DNA from: Raineya orbicola
GTDB lineage: Bacteria; Bacteroidota; Bacteroidia; Cytophagales; Thermonemataceae
Reading direction: 5' to 3'
Length of the DNA: 64,000 nucleotides
NCBI RefSeq assembly: GCF_002843425.1
Contig: NZ_NKXO01000014.1
Location: forward strand, 1 to 64,000
Shown: one piece after another, positions 41,077 to 49,529 of the stretch
Layout: each line of letters opens with the position of its first letter
How positions within the stretch are numbered: the stretch's first letter is position 1
Position numbers and translations under genes: made by a program
The notes under the pieces: model-generated
Seen by the model: only the letters and a program-made list of their open reading frames with translations
Told to the model about the DNA's origin: nothing
Database searches by the model: none

Positions 41077-42045
41077 ATGGGAGCAATTTCACAATTTATA
41101 GAGCATCATTACAGGCACTTCAACGCTGCTGCACTCAAAGATGCGGCACAAGGCTATGTAAAACATCTGAATGAAGGTGGCAAAATGATGATTACGCTCG
41201 CAGGGGCTATGAGTACAGCCGAACTCGGCGTTTCACTTGCCGAAATGATACGCCAAGATAAGGTGCATATTATTTCTTGCACAGGGGCAAATTTGGAAGA
41301 GGATTTGATGAATTTGGTTGCTCATTCGCATTACAAACGCATACCTAACTACCGCGACCTCACGCCTGAACAGGAGTGGGAACTTTTGGAACAGGGGCTA
41401 AATCGTGTAACAGATACCTGCATACCTGAAGAGGAGGCTTTTCGCAAGTTGCAAAAGCATATTTTTCAGCTTTGGAAAAAAGCTGATGAGGCAGGAGAAC
41501 GCTATTTCCCTCACGAATTTATGTATCAGATGATTTTGAGCGGAGTCTTAGAACCTTATTACGAAATAGACCCCAAAGATAGTTGGATGGTAGCGGCGGC
41601 TCAAAAAAACTTGCCTATTGTAGTAGGAGGTTGGGAGGATAGCACAATGGGCAATATTTTTGCAAGCTATGTGATAAAAGGTGATGTAAAAGCCAGCACA
41701 ATGAAAAGTGGCATTGAGTATATGGTTTGGCTTGCTGATTGGTACAGAAAAAATAGCGGAGGTAAAGGTGTTGGATTTTTCCAGATTGGCGGTGGCATAG
41801 CAGGCGATTTCCCGATTTGCGTTGTGCCAATGATGTATCAGGATTTAGAATGGCACGATGTTCCTTTTTGGAGTTATTTCTGTCAGATTAGCGATTCTAC
41901 TACTTCTTATGGTTCATATTCGGGGGCTATTCCGAATGAGAAAATTACTTGGGGAAAATTAGACATCAAAACCCCTAAATATGTCGTTGAGAGCGATGCA
42001 ACCATTGTTGCTCCACTGATTTTTGCCTATGTCTTGGGCTGGTAG
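41077..42045 (+). CDS. deoxyhypusine synthase family protein
   Basis: 322 residues homologous to deoxyhypusine synthase, which in eukaryotes and archaea moves the aminobutyl group of spermidine onto eIF5A/aIF5A, and whose bacterial relatives may make homospermidine or other polyamines. The NAD-fold regions are recognisable: MMITLAGAMSTAELG, VHIISCTGANLEEDL, GFFQIGGGIAGDFPI, and the active-site Trp-Gly-Lys (Lys294, in ITWGKL), preceded by SGAIPNE. Bacteria have no eIF5A, although EF-P takes its place, so the acceptor is open. The start was set at 41077 since the ATG at 41047 lies in the promoter -7 box. Confidence 0.9.
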   Translation: MGAISQFIEHHYRHFNAAALKDAAQGYVKHLNEGGKMMITLAGAMSTAELGVSLAEMIRQDKVHIISCTGANLEEDLMNLVAHSHYKRIPNYRDLTPEQEWELLEQGLNRVTDTCIPEEEAFRKLQKHIFQLWKKADEAGERYFPHEFMYQMILSGVLEPYYEIDPKDSWMVAAAQKNLPIVVGGWEDSTMGNIFASYVIKGDVKASTMKSGIEYMVWLADWYRKNSGGKGVGFFQIGGGIAGDFPICVVPMMYQDLEWHDVPFWSYFCQISDSTTSYGSYSGAIPNEKITWGKLDIKTPKYVVESDATIVAPLIFAYVLGW

Positions 42046-42910
42046 AAATATTGCTTACTTTACGTTTTCTTTTTTTTCGGTAGAAACGCAAATTTTTGCG
42101 TTTCTACGCCTATTTAGGGGTTTTCTTGGCTTATCTTTGCTTCTTACCCAAAATATTTTTGCCCAAATACAACTCTTGAAACAAATTCCAATAGCTGAGC
42201 CACAAGCCGTTTCAATGGATATTTACGGCAATATTTTTCTTGCCGATTTGCAAGGAAATATTACGCATTACAATGAAAATGGTGATAGTATCAGGCGATT
42301 TGCCCCTGAACAGCCTGCAACTATTCACATTTTGGAGGCTTGGAAAGGGCTAAAAATATTAGCTTTCTATAAAGATTTACAGCGTTTTACTTGGCTCAAT
42401 CGCTTTCTAACTCCTACTGAAACTTACACATTGCACTCCGAACAAATAGGATTTGCTCGCCTGCTCAATTACAGCAACGATGGCTATGTATGGATTTTTG
42501 ATGACCAAGATTTTAGCCTCAAAAAATACGACTTTCGCAATCAGCAGGTTCTTGTGCGTACCCCTTGCGATTTGCTTTTTCCTGCTCAAAACTATCAGAT
42601 AACCTTTCTGCGTGAATACCAAAATCAGGTTTTTTTAGTAGATAAAAATTTTGGCATTTTTTTCTTTGATAATTTTGGAAATTTCAAAAAAAATTTGCAA
42701 ATTCGTAACATAAATTTTATCAATTTTTGGGGTGAGCATATTGCGTATTTACAAGAAAAAACGCTATATTTGCAACATCTTTATAAAAGGAATGTAGAAC
42801 GTAAAATAAGTTTGCCTATTGAACACAACTACAAAGATTTTTTTCTACTGACTTCAACTCGCATTTATCTTTTTACTACGAACCGAATGTTCATTTACAC
42901 TTTTCAGTAA
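42029..42910 (+). CDS. secreted beta-propeller-like protein of unknown function
   Basis: About 293 residues. After an unusually long N-terminal extension comes a signal-like stretch, LFRGFLGLSLLLTQNIFAQ, cleaved probably after Ala45. The mature protein has strand-turn-strand repeats such as DIYGNIFLADLQGNITHYNENG and GYVWIFDDQDFSLKKYDF, like NHL/propeller blades. The 5' end overlaps the preceding stop by 17 bases, and a 28-bp palindrome (42080-42107) lies inside the first codons; no other start codon exists between it and the signal peptide. The true start is therefore uncertain: ATG 42029, TTG 42023, or a non-standard codon. Confidence 0.65.
   Translation: MSWAGRNIAYFTFSFFSVETQIFAFLRLFRGFLGLSLLLTQNIFAQIQLLKQIPIAEPQAVSMDIYGNIFLADLQGNITHYNENGDSIRRFAPEQPATIHILEAWKGLKILAFYKDLQRFTWLNRFLTPTETYTLHSEQIGFARLLNYSNDGYVWIFDDQDFSLKKYDFRNQQVLVRTPCDLLFPAQNYQITFLREYQNQVFLVDKNFGIFFFDNFGNFKKNLQIRNINFINFWGEHIAYLQEKTLYLQHLYKRNVERKISLPIEHNYKDFFLLTSTRIYLFTTNRMFIYTFQ
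42080..42107. repeat. REP-like palindrome in the 5' end of the propeller-like gene
   Basis: GTAGAAACGCAAA (42080-42092) is the exact complement of 42095-42107, a 13-bp stem with a two-base loop. The form GTAGAnACGCAAA-TTTGCGTnTCTAC is the type of short palindrome I know as dispersed repeats in Bacteroidota genomes. It may also act as terminator of the preceding gene. Confidence 0.7.
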
Positions 42911-42994
42911 AAAAATCGTAGTATTTGTGTCATTTGGCAAGAGATTTGCAGTAACTTGTTTACGAAAAAGTGTGTTTTGAAAACCTTGAACCAA

Positions 42995-43357
42995 ATGAAA
43001 ACAAAACTTTACATTATTGTACTTTCCTGCTTACTTTTAGGCTTTGAAGTGTGGGCAAAAGAAACTATGAACTTTGAGCCTGAACAAGAAACTTTTGTCA
43101 ATCCTAAAAATATTGATTTTGAAGTTCGTTTGACTGCCCCACGCCGTTTTGCAGTGTTTTTTGAAAATCCTGACGGAAATCCTATCTATGTAAAAGTATA
43201 TGATATGGTTGGCAATCAGGTTGCTCAAGATGTTTCTAATCAGAAAGGTCGTTATATGCGAGAATTTGATATGAGTAATAATCGTTCCGAAGTGTTTTTG
43301 GTTGAGGTGGGCAATGCTCGTAACAATAGTACCAAACGAATTTTCTTGCAAAAATAA
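42995..43357 (+). CDS. small secreted protein, beta-sandwich type
   Basis: 120 residues from ATG 42995; the frame is open 13 codons further up, but MKTKLYIIVLSCLLLGFEVWA is the obvious signal peptide start. The mature part, about 97 residues, is a small beta protein with PRRFAVFFENPDGNPIYVKV and YDMVGNQVAQDV, a pattern recalling the T9SS-type C-terminal beta-sandwich but without the terminal hallmark of a sorting domain. The next gene's ATG follows the stop with no gap, so both are in one transcript. Unknown function. Confidence 0.75.
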   Translation: MKTKLYIIVLSCLLLGFEVWAKETMNFEPEQETFVNPKNIDFEVRLTAPRRFAVFFENPDGNPIYVKVYDMVGNQVAQDVSNQKGRYMREFDMSNNRSEVFLVEVGNARNNSTKRIFLQK

Positions 43358-43912
43358 ATGTTCTATAAAAAATTTGGCAAACCTTTGTTAGATAAAATTC
43401 TGACGTTATTATTCGTACCTGTTTTACTGCCCTTGTTTGTGGCAGTTTTTTTTCTGCTTTTGCTTACACAAAGAGGAAAAGTTTTTTTTGTTCAGGTACG
43501 TCCGGGTTATCAGTGCAAGCCCTTCAAAATCTACAAGTTTCGCACTCTCAAAGATACAGAAGGCACAGACGAGGAGCGAGCAACTTCATTGGGTAGATTT
43601 TTACGTAAAACCAATCTTGATGAATTGCCTCAAATGCTCAATATTTTGAAAGGTGAAATGAGTTGGGTAGGTCCCCGACCATTACTTATGGAATATGTAC
43701 CGCATTACAACACTTACCAGCAAAAACGCCACAATGTTTTGCCCGGTATCACAGGAATTGCTCAACTCCAATTGCCCAAAGATGCTCCTTTCACCGAAAA
43801 AGCTAATTTAGACGCTTATTATGCCGAAAATGTATCTTTCATTTTAGATTTGAAAATCATTTTACAAACTTTTAGGTATTTTTTGGGCAAAAGAAATTTT
43901 GCCAAGATTTAA
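43358..43912 (+). CDS. monotopic phosphoglycosyl transferase (bacterial sugar transferase, PglC-like)
   Basis: 184 residues, the small PglC-type enzyme that transfers a sugar phosphate to undecaprenyl phosphate and starts surface glycan or O-linked oligosaccharide synthesis. One N-terminal re-entrant hydrophobic segment (about 11-36) is followed by PFKIYKFRTLKD, GRFLRKTNLDELPQ (with the catalytic Asp-Glu pair) and SWVGPRPLLMEYV. It lacks the extra polytopic N-terminus of WcaJ/WbaP. It starts directly after the stop of the small secreted protein gene, with no spacer. No other glycan cluster gene adjoins; ugd is 900 bases away on the other strand. Confidence 0.92.
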   Translation: MFYKKFGKPLLDKILTLLFVPVLLPLFVAVFFLLLLTQRGKVFFVQVRPGYQCKPFKIYKFRTLKDTEGTDEERATSLGRFLRKTNLDELPQMLNILKGEMSWVGPRPLLMEYVPHYNTYQQKRHNVLPGITGIAQLQLPKDAPFTEKANLDAYYAENVSFILDLKIILQTFRYFLGKRNFAKI

Positions 43913-43942
43913 TGACAATTTTGCAACTAATTCAAGTTTTTT

Positions 43943-44752
43943 ATGGAAGCACTTTTAGAAACCAGTAAATTTTTAGAAAATAAACTCAAATTTAAGCCTA
44001 AAATTGCCATTATACTTGGAACAGGGTTGGGAGAGTTGGTAAATCACGTAGAAATAGAGCAAACCATTCCTTATGGTAGTATCCCTAATTTTCCTGTTTC
44101 CACCGTAGAAAGCCATAAAGGCAAACTTATTATCGGCAGGCTTTCAGGCAAAGAAGTGATGATAATGCAAGGAAGGTTTCATTATTACGAGGGCTATTCT
44201 ATGGAACAAGTAACTTTCCCTGTGCGTGTGATGAAACTTTTGGGAGTAGAAACTCTGCTTGTTTCTAATGCTTCGGGAGGCTTGCACGAATATATGGAAG
44301 TAAGTGATTTATTTATCATTACCGACCATATCAATCTTTTGCCTGAAAATCCTTTGCGAGGAAACCCTTACCCCAAACTGGGACCAATGTTTCCTGATAT
44401 GAGCGAAGCCTATGATAAAAAATTGATTGAAGAGGCTGAAAAAATTGCTCAAAAGGAAGGCATACGCTATCATAAAGGCGTATATGTGAGCGTGCAAGGT
44501 CCTAATTTGGAAACCAAAGCCGAATACAAGTTTCTTCGTATTATTGGAGGCGATGTAGTAGGTATGAGTACGGTTCCCGAAGTAATTGTAGCCAATCATC
44601 AAGGAATGCGTTGCTTTGCTATATCAGTAATTACTGACGTAGGACACGAAAGTAAAATCAGAAAAGTAGGAATATCAGATGTAATCGCCGCCGCACAAAA
44701 GGCACAACCCGCAATGATAAAAATTTTCAGCGAGCTTGTGAAAGTGTGTTGA
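43943..44752 (+). CDS. purine nucleoside phosphorylase (trimeric, inosine/guanosine type)
   Basis: 269 residues, cytoplasmic, salvaging purines from inosine and guanosine with phosphate to give base and ribose 1-phosphate. Family motifs: IILGTGLGELVNH (phosphate loop), IPNFPVSTVESHKGKL, MQGRFHYYEGY, NLETKAEYKFLR with the catalytic Glu, and VVGMSTVPEVIVANH. It lies 30 bases after the sugar transferase gene and has a strong terminator behind it. Bacteroidota carry this form under names such as punA; I leave the symbol open. Confidence 0.94.
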   Translation: MEALLETSKFLENKLKFKPKIAIILGTGLGELVNHVEIEQTIPYGSIPNFPVSTVESHKGKLIIGRLSGKEVMIMQGRFHYYEGYSMEQVTFPVRVMKLLGVETLLVSNASGGLHEYMEVSDLFIITDHINLLPENPLRGNPYPKLGPMFPDMSEAYDKKLIEEAEKIAQKEGIRYHKGVYVSVQGPNLETKAEYKFLRIIGGDVVGMSTVPEVIVANHQGMRCFAISVITDVGHESKIRKVGISDVIAAAQKAQPAMIKIFSELVKVC

Positions 44753-44759
44753 ATATTTG

Positions 44760-44797
44760 GAGATTGAGGCTGAAAGTTAAGTTTTTGCCTCAATCTC
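44760..44797. terminator. bidirectional terminator between PNP and ugd
   Basis: GAGATTGAGGC (44760-44770) pairs perfectly with GCCTCAATCTC (44787-44797), an 11-bp stem, followed by GTATTTTT. It sits between convergent stop codons (44752 and 44804). Confidence 0.85.
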
Positions 44798-44803
44798 GTA
44801 TTT

Positions 44804-46102
44804 TTATCTGCCAATGCTTACATAATAGAAACCCATTTCTTGCATTTCTTTGGGTTCATAAAGATTTCTACCATCAAAAATCGCCTTGTTTTTGAGCAGA
44901 GAAGCTACCACTTCAAAATCAGGGGTACGGAATACGGGCCACTCGGTCATTATTAAAAGTGCATCAGAATTCAGTAAAGCACCATAAGGGCTTTCAGCAT
45001 ATTCAATTTTATCGCCGAGCAGTTGTTTTACATTGTTCATAGCTTCGGGGTCATAGGCACGCACTTTTGCCCCAAGTTCTAATAAAATACGAATATTATC
45101 CAAGGCAGGAGCTTCACGAATATCATCAGTATAAGGTTTGAAAGCAAGTCCCCAAACAGCAATTTGCTTATCTTTCAAATTTCCGCTAAAGTAGTTTTTG
45201 AGTGGCTCAATGAGTTTGGTTTTTTGTGAGGTATTGACCGCCATTACAGATTTTAGGATTTTGAAATCATACTGGTTATCTTCGGCGGTTTTGGCAAGTG
45301 CCTGCACATCTTTGGGAAAACAACTTCCTCCATAGCCTACGCCTGCAAACAAAAATCGCTTTCCTATACGCGAGTCTGCTCCTATGCCTCTGCGAATATC
45401 ATCTACATTTGCTCCTACTTTTTCGCAAAGATTAGCGATTTCATTCATAAAAGTAATTTTGGTAGCTAAAAAGGCATTGGCGGCGTATTTGGTCATTTCT
45501 GCAGAGCGTTCCGACATAAAAATAATGGGATTACCTTGCCTTACAAATGGCAAATACAACTGCTCCATAATTTTTTTAGCTTTTTCGGAACTTGTCCCAA
45601 TAACAATTCTATCGGGTTTCATAAAATCTTCTACGGCTACGCCTTCACGCAAAAATTCAGGGTTTGAAACTACATCAAACTCGCAAGTAGCATTTTTGGC
45701 AATTCTTTCACGTACCATTTCAGCAGTGCCTACGGGTACGGTACTTTTATCCACCACTACTACATAATTTTTGATAAGTTTGCCTAAGTCATCGGCTACG
45801 CCCAAAATATATTTCAAATCCGCAGAGCCATCTTCATCGGGAGGTGTTGGCAAAGCCAAGAAAATAATCTTTGCTTCTTCAATGCCTTCGGCAAGGCTGG
45901 TAGTAAATTTGAGCCTTCCTTGAGCTGTATTTCGGTTGAAAAGTATATCCAGACCGGGTTCGTAAATAGGTATAACGCCCGATTGCAACTTTTTGACTTT
46001 TTCTTCGTTGATATCTACACAAGTAACGGTATTACCTGTTTCTGCAAGGCAGGTACCCGTAACTAAACCTACATAACCCGTTCCGACTACGGCTATTTTC
46101 AT
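44804..46102 (-). CDS. ugd: UDP-glucose 6-dehydrogenase
   Basis: 432 residues converting UDP-glucose to UDP-glucuronate with two NAD, for capsule, EPS or aminoarabinose precursors. The Rossmann start KIAVVGTGYVGLVTG fixes ATG 46102 rather than one 15 codons upstream. The catalytic cysteine is Cys261 (GYGGSCFPKD), and DKSTVPVGT and NPEFLREG are family signatures. A consensus promoter (46145-46175) lies 43 bases upstream and overlaps the 5' end of the divergent nuoH. It has no partner glycan genes next to it on the same strand. Confidence 0.95.
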   Translation of the reverse strand: MKIAVVGTGYVGLVTGTCLAETGNTVTCVDINEEKVKKLQSGVIPIYEPGLDILFNRNTAQGRLKFTTSLAEGIEEAKIIFLALPTPPDEDGSADLKYILGVADDLGKLIKNYVVVVDKSTVPVGTAEMVRERIAKNATCEFDVVSNPEFLREGVAVEDFMKPDRIVIGTSSEKAKKIMEQLYLPFVRQGNPIIFMSERSAEMTKYAANAFLATKITFMNEIANLCEKVGANVDDIRRGIGADSRIGKRFLFAGVGYGGSCFPKDVQALAKTAEDNQYDFKILKSVMAVNTSQKTKLIEPLKNYFSGNLKDKQIAVWGLAFKPYTDDIREAPALDNIRILLELGAKVRAYDPEAMNNVKQLLGDKIEYAESPYGALLNSDALLIMTEWPVFRTPDFEVVASLLKNKAIFDGRNLYEPKEMQEMGFYYVSIGR

Positions 46103-46144
46103 AATTTTCTCGCTTTTTTGATGATTTTTTTTGTAAAATTGTCG

Positions 46145-46175
46145 CAAAAATAGGTAACTTTCCTAAAAAGCCAAA
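46145..46175 (-). promoter_or_regulatory. promoter of ugd
   Basis: On the minus strand TTTG (46175-46172), 19-bp spacer, TATTTTTG (46152-46145). A weaker plus-strand candidate, TTTG (46130-46133) with TAACTTTC (46155-46162) 21 bp away, could serve nuoH, so the two divergent units would share the same 46 bp. Confidence 0.75.
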
Positions 46176-46176
46176 A

Positions 46177-47256
46177 ATGATAGTAGAAAGTTTCTTGTAT
46201 TTTGTTTCATATTTGGGTTTGGTGCTTGTTTTGGTGCTTGTGGCATTTTACGCTGAACGCAAAATAGCGGCTTTTGTGCAAGACCGAATGGGACCTACCG
46301 AAGTAGGAAAATTTGGCACTTTGCAACCTATTGCAGATTTGCTAAAATTACTACAAAAAGAGGATATTGTGCCTTTGAGTGTTGATAAAAAACTATTTCT
46401 GCTTGCCCCTATAATCATTTTTCCTGCGGTATTTGCAGGAATGGCGGTTTTACCACTTACGGCTACTTGGCAGGCTTCGGCTTTGAACGTAGGAGTGTTT
46501 TTCTTGCTTGCAGTGGTTTCGCTTGATGTAGTGGGCTTACTGATGGCGGGCTGGGCTTCCAACAATAAATTTTCACTTTTGGGGGCTATGCGTTCTGTGG
46601 CTCAAATTGTTTCATACGAAGTGCCTTTGGTGCTTTCGGTTTTGTGTGTGGTAGTGCTTTCGCAAAGTTTAGATGTAAGGGAAATTGTTCGTTTGCAAAG
46701 TACGGCAAGTCCTGAAAAAATATACTTATTTGGAATTTCGGCTTTGGGGATAGAGGTTACTGATGTGGGTGGAGTTCTCACTTGGAACATATTTAAAATG
46801 CCCTTACTTTTTTTGGTGTATGTTATTTTTTTCATTGCTACGCTTGCTGAATGCAACCGTGCTCCTTTCGATTTGCCCGAAGGCGAATCTGAAATTATTG
46901 GTGGGTTTCATACCGAGTACTCAGGCTTTCGGTTTGCGATTTTCTTTTTAGCAGAATACACAATGATGATACTTGTCAGTATGCTTGGTGTGATGCTTTT
47001 TTGGGGTGGTTGGCTCAGTCCTTTGCCTAATTTACCTCGTTTGCCTCTTGCTGAATGGACAAATAGCAGTGCCTTTTGGGCAATTTTTTGGCTTTGCTCC
47101 AAGACGCTTGTAGTGATTTTTCTGCAAATCATTGCTCGCTGGACTTACCCGCGTTTGCGTATAGACCAACTCACCTATCTGGCTTGGAAAGTGCTAACTC
47201 CTTTTGCTCTTATTTTATTGCTTCTTTGTGCTATCTGGCGTATTTTTTCTTTCTGA
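46177..47256 (+). CDS. nuoH: NADH-quinone oxidoreductase subunit H
   Basis: The quinone-binding membrane subunit of complex I, 359 residues, eight to nine helices. Signatures are AERKIAAFVQDRMGPTEVG, QPIADLLKLLQKEDIVP and the charged loop ECNRAPFDLPEGESEIIGGF that lines the quinone site, then FHTEYSGFRFAIFFLAEY. It is a singleton, divergent from ugd, with gldH on the other strand overlapping its 3' end by 42 bases. The nearest other nuo gene (nuoM) is 11 kb away. Confidence 0.97.
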   Translation: MIVESFLYFVSYLGLVLVLVLVAFYAERKIAAFVQDRMGPTEVGKFGTLQPIADLLKLLQKEDIVPLSVDKKLFLLAPIIIFPAVFAGMAVLPLTATWQASALNVGVFFLLAVVSLDVVGLLMAGWASNNKFSLLGAMRSVAQIVSYEVPLVLSVLCVVVLSQSLDVREIVRLQSTASPEKIYLFGISALGIEVTDVGGVLTWNIFKMPLLFLVYVIFFIATLAECNRAPFDLPEGESEIIGGFHTEYSGFRFAIFFLAEYTMMILVSMLGVMLFWGGWLSPLPNLPRLPLAEWTNSSAFWAIFWLCSKTLVVIFLQIIARWTYPRLRIDQLTYLAWKVLTPFALILLLLCAIWRIFSF

Positions 47257-47796
47257 AAAAATGCTTTTGGGTTTGTTTTTTGCTTTTTCTGCTTCGTAGG
47301 CTTTCATTTCTTCAATTTCTTCGGGGGTAGTGTAGGCTACTCGTAAGCCCATAGAAAGTATGCCTTTGAGCGGGTTTTGTCGCATATATTGTTTGAAAAC
47401 ATATTTATATTTGCCTTTTTGAGAGAATTTGAAATTCCGAAAAGCAGGTAATTGATGCTCACGAATACCGCCCGTTCCTTCGCCGTAAGGTTCGCCTGTT
47501 TTAGGATTAAAAAGCGTAATATCCATTAGCAAGGAATCTATTTTTTTGCCATCGGGGTAGTGCATATAATAGGTTACGAATAGGTTGTAATAGGCATAAT
47601 TTACTTCATTGCGAACATTGTAATAAAGCGTGTAACTTTTGGTAGTATCTTGAATTTCAAATTCAAAAGCAAGAGGATTTTCGTAAAACCATTCGCCATT
47701 TTTAAGGCTTTGGTTGGCTTCAAAAAGGGTGTTGGGGTCTTTGCAAGAAAAGAAAACCAGAGCAAGTATAAAAATTATGATAAAATTTTTGAGCAT
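47215..47796 (-). CDS. gldH: gliding motility lipoprotein GldH
   Basis: 193 residues. Lipobox ending VFFSC (Cys17) and the family-typical sequence ANQSLKNGEWFYENPLAF, IHYPDG-like YYMHYPDGKKIDS, and PYGEGTGGIREHQLP identify GldH, a lipoprotein needed for gliding in flavobacteria and also present in non-gliding relatives, where it may have a general envelope role. The C-terminal segment is Lys/Glu-rich. Its 3' end overlaps that of nuoH by 42 bases, so both transcripts are antisense there. No promoter was found. Confidence 0.92.
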   Translation of the reverse strand: MLKNFIIIFILALVFFSCKDPNTLFEANQSLKNGEWFYENPLAFEFEIQDTTKSYTLYYNVRNEVNYAYYNLFVTYYMHYPDGKKIDSLLMDITLFNPKTGEPYGEGTGGIREHQLPAFRNFKFSQKGKYKYVFKQYMRQNPLKGILSMGLRVAYTTPEEIEEMKAYEAEKAKNKPKSIFSERKNTPDSTKKQ

Positions 47797-47826
47797 TGGT
47801 GTAATAATTTAAGGCAAAAAGAAAAA

Positions 47827-47855
47827 AGCACTTACATCAATTTTTTGTAAGTGCT
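47827..47855 (-). terminator. terminator of tRNA-Thr
   Basis: AGCACTTACA (47827-47836 on the plus strand is AGCACTTACA) pairs perfectly with TGTAAGTGCT (47846-47855); on the minus strand the stem is followed by TTTTTTC. It also lies just upstream of gldH, so it separates the two. Confidence 0.85.
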
Positions 47856-47864
47856 ATTTTTTTG

Positions 47865-47937
<73 letters not shown>

Positions 47938-47950
47938 TTCAAAAGTGTTG

Positions 47951-47981
47951 CAAAGGTACTGCTTTTTTCTGTATCTGCAAA
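47951..47981 (-). promoter_or_regulatory. promoter of tRNA-Thr
   Basis: On the minus strand TTTG (47981-47978), 19-bp spacer, TACCTTTG (47958-47951). Transcription would begin just before the mature tRNA end. Confidence 0.85.
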
Positions 47982-48057
47982 TTTTTTTCAAAAAAAATTT
48001 ATGATTTTCTCAAAAAAATTTGGAAATGCTTAATTTTGAGGCTCAAATTTAGCAGTT

Positions 48058-49494
48058 ATGAAACAAACCATTAAAGATTTGTTGCAAATTCCTATCCAAA
48101 ACCAAGAAGTAAGCGTAAAAGGGTGGGTAAGAAACGAAAGAGATAGCGGCGAAGTTGCTTTTATTGTGATGAACGATGGCTCTACGCCTAAAACGTTGCA
48201 AATTGTTGTAGATTTCAATAAAATTCCTCGTGAGCAAGTAGCACCCATCAAGGTAGGAGCTTGCCTGCACGTAAAAGGAAAGCTCGTAGCTTCAGCAGGT
48301 AAAGGACAAGACCGAGAGGTACTTGCTGAAAGTATCGAAATTTACGGCTTGGCAAACCCCAACGAATATCCTTTTCAACCTAAAAAACATAGCTTGGAAT
48401 TTGTGCGTGAAAATGCTCATTTGCGTAGTCGTACAGCAACTTTTGGAGCGGTGTTTCGTATCAGGCACACTTTGGCATATGCTATTCACAAGTATTTCAA
48501 CGATAATGGCTTTTATTATGTCCATTCGCCTATCATTACTGCCTCCGATGCCGAAGGAGCAGGTGAAATGTTTCAGGTAACTACTTTACCTTTGCAAAAC
48601 ATTCCTAAAAATGAGCAAGGAGAAGTAGATTTCAAGCAAGATTTCTTTGGCAGAAGTACAAATCTGACCGTTTCGGGGCAGTTGGAAGCAGAACTTATGG
48701 CTTTGGGATTGGGCAAAGTTTATACGTTTGGTCCTACGTTTCGTGCTGAAAATTCTAACACCACTCGCCATCTTGCCGAATTTTGGATGATTGAACCCGA
48801 AATGGCTTTTTACGAATTACAAGACAATATGGATTTGGCAGAAGATTTTGTCAAGTATGTTATTGGTTATGCTTTGGAGCATTGTGCTGAAGACTTGGAC
48901 ATTTTAGAAAAAAGGCTTTTAGACGAAGAAAAAAGCAAAAAACAAGAGGAAAGAAGCCCAATGCCACTTCTGGAAAAGTTGAAATTTGTAACACAAAATC
49001 CTTTTGAGCGTCTTACTTATACCGAAGCGATTGAGATTTTGCTTGCCTCGCCTTATCACAAGAAAAAGAAATTTCAGTTTGAAGTAAAATGGGGCATAGA
49101 TTTACAAAGCGAGCACGAAAGATATTTGGTAGAAAAACATTTCCAAAAGCCTGTAATTCTTACAAATTACCCCAAGGAAATTAAGGCTTTTTATATGAAG
49201 CAAAATGAAGATGGTAAAACCGTGAGGGCTATGGACGTGCTTTTCCCAGGTATAGGCGAAATCATTGGAGGCTCGCAAAGAGAGGAAAACTATGAAAAGC
49301 TCAAAAACCGAATGGAAGAGTTGGGTATTTCTACGCAAGAACTTTGGTGGTACTTGGATACACGCAAATTTGGAACTGCACCGCATAGCGGTTTTGGATT
49401 AGGTTTTGAGCGTCTTGTGCAGTTTGTTACAGGAATGGGCAATATTCGTGATGTAATTCCGTTTCCTCGCTATCCCAAAGGGGCAGAGTTTTAA
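48058..49494 (+). CDS. asnS: asparaginyl-tRNA synthetase
   Basis: Class IIb aminoacyl-tRNA synthetase, 478 residues. The N-terminal OB-fold anticodon domain begins with [19 protein letters not shown]; class II motif 2 appears as [19 protein letters not shown] and motif 3 as [19 protein letters not shown]. Asn specificity, not Asp, is supported by the whole sequence pattern ([11 protein letters not shown] at the end). It is a single gene between tRNA-Thr on the other strand and hisC. A TAATTTTG at 48031-48038 could be a -7 element but no matching -33 box is present. Confidence 0.96.
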   Translation: MKQTIKDLLQIPIQNQEVSVKGWVRNERDSGEVAFIVMNDGSTPKTLQIVVDFNKIPREQVAPIKVGACLHVKGKLVASAGKGQDREVLAESIEIYGLANPNEYPFQPKKHSLEFVRENAHLRSRTATFGAVFRIRHTLAYAIHKYFNDNGFYYVHSPIITASDAEGAGEMFQVTTLPLQNIPKNEQGEVDFKQDFFGRSTNLTVSGQLEAELMALGLGKVYTFGPTFRAENSNTTRHLAEFWMIEPEMAFYELQDNMDLAEDFVKYVIGYALEHCAEDLDILEKRLLDEEKSKKQEERSPMPLLEKLKFVTQNPFERLTYTEAIEILLASPYHKKKKFQFEVKWGIDLQSEHERYLVEKHFQKPVILTNYPKEIKAFYMKQNEDGKTVRAMDVLFPGIGEIIGGSQREENYEKLKNRMEELGISTQELWWYLDTRKFGTAPHSGFGLGFERLVQFVTGMGNIRDVIPFPRYPKGAEF

Positions 49495-49529
49495 TTTTTT
49501 AGTGAAACACGTAAGAATTTTGCTTTTGA

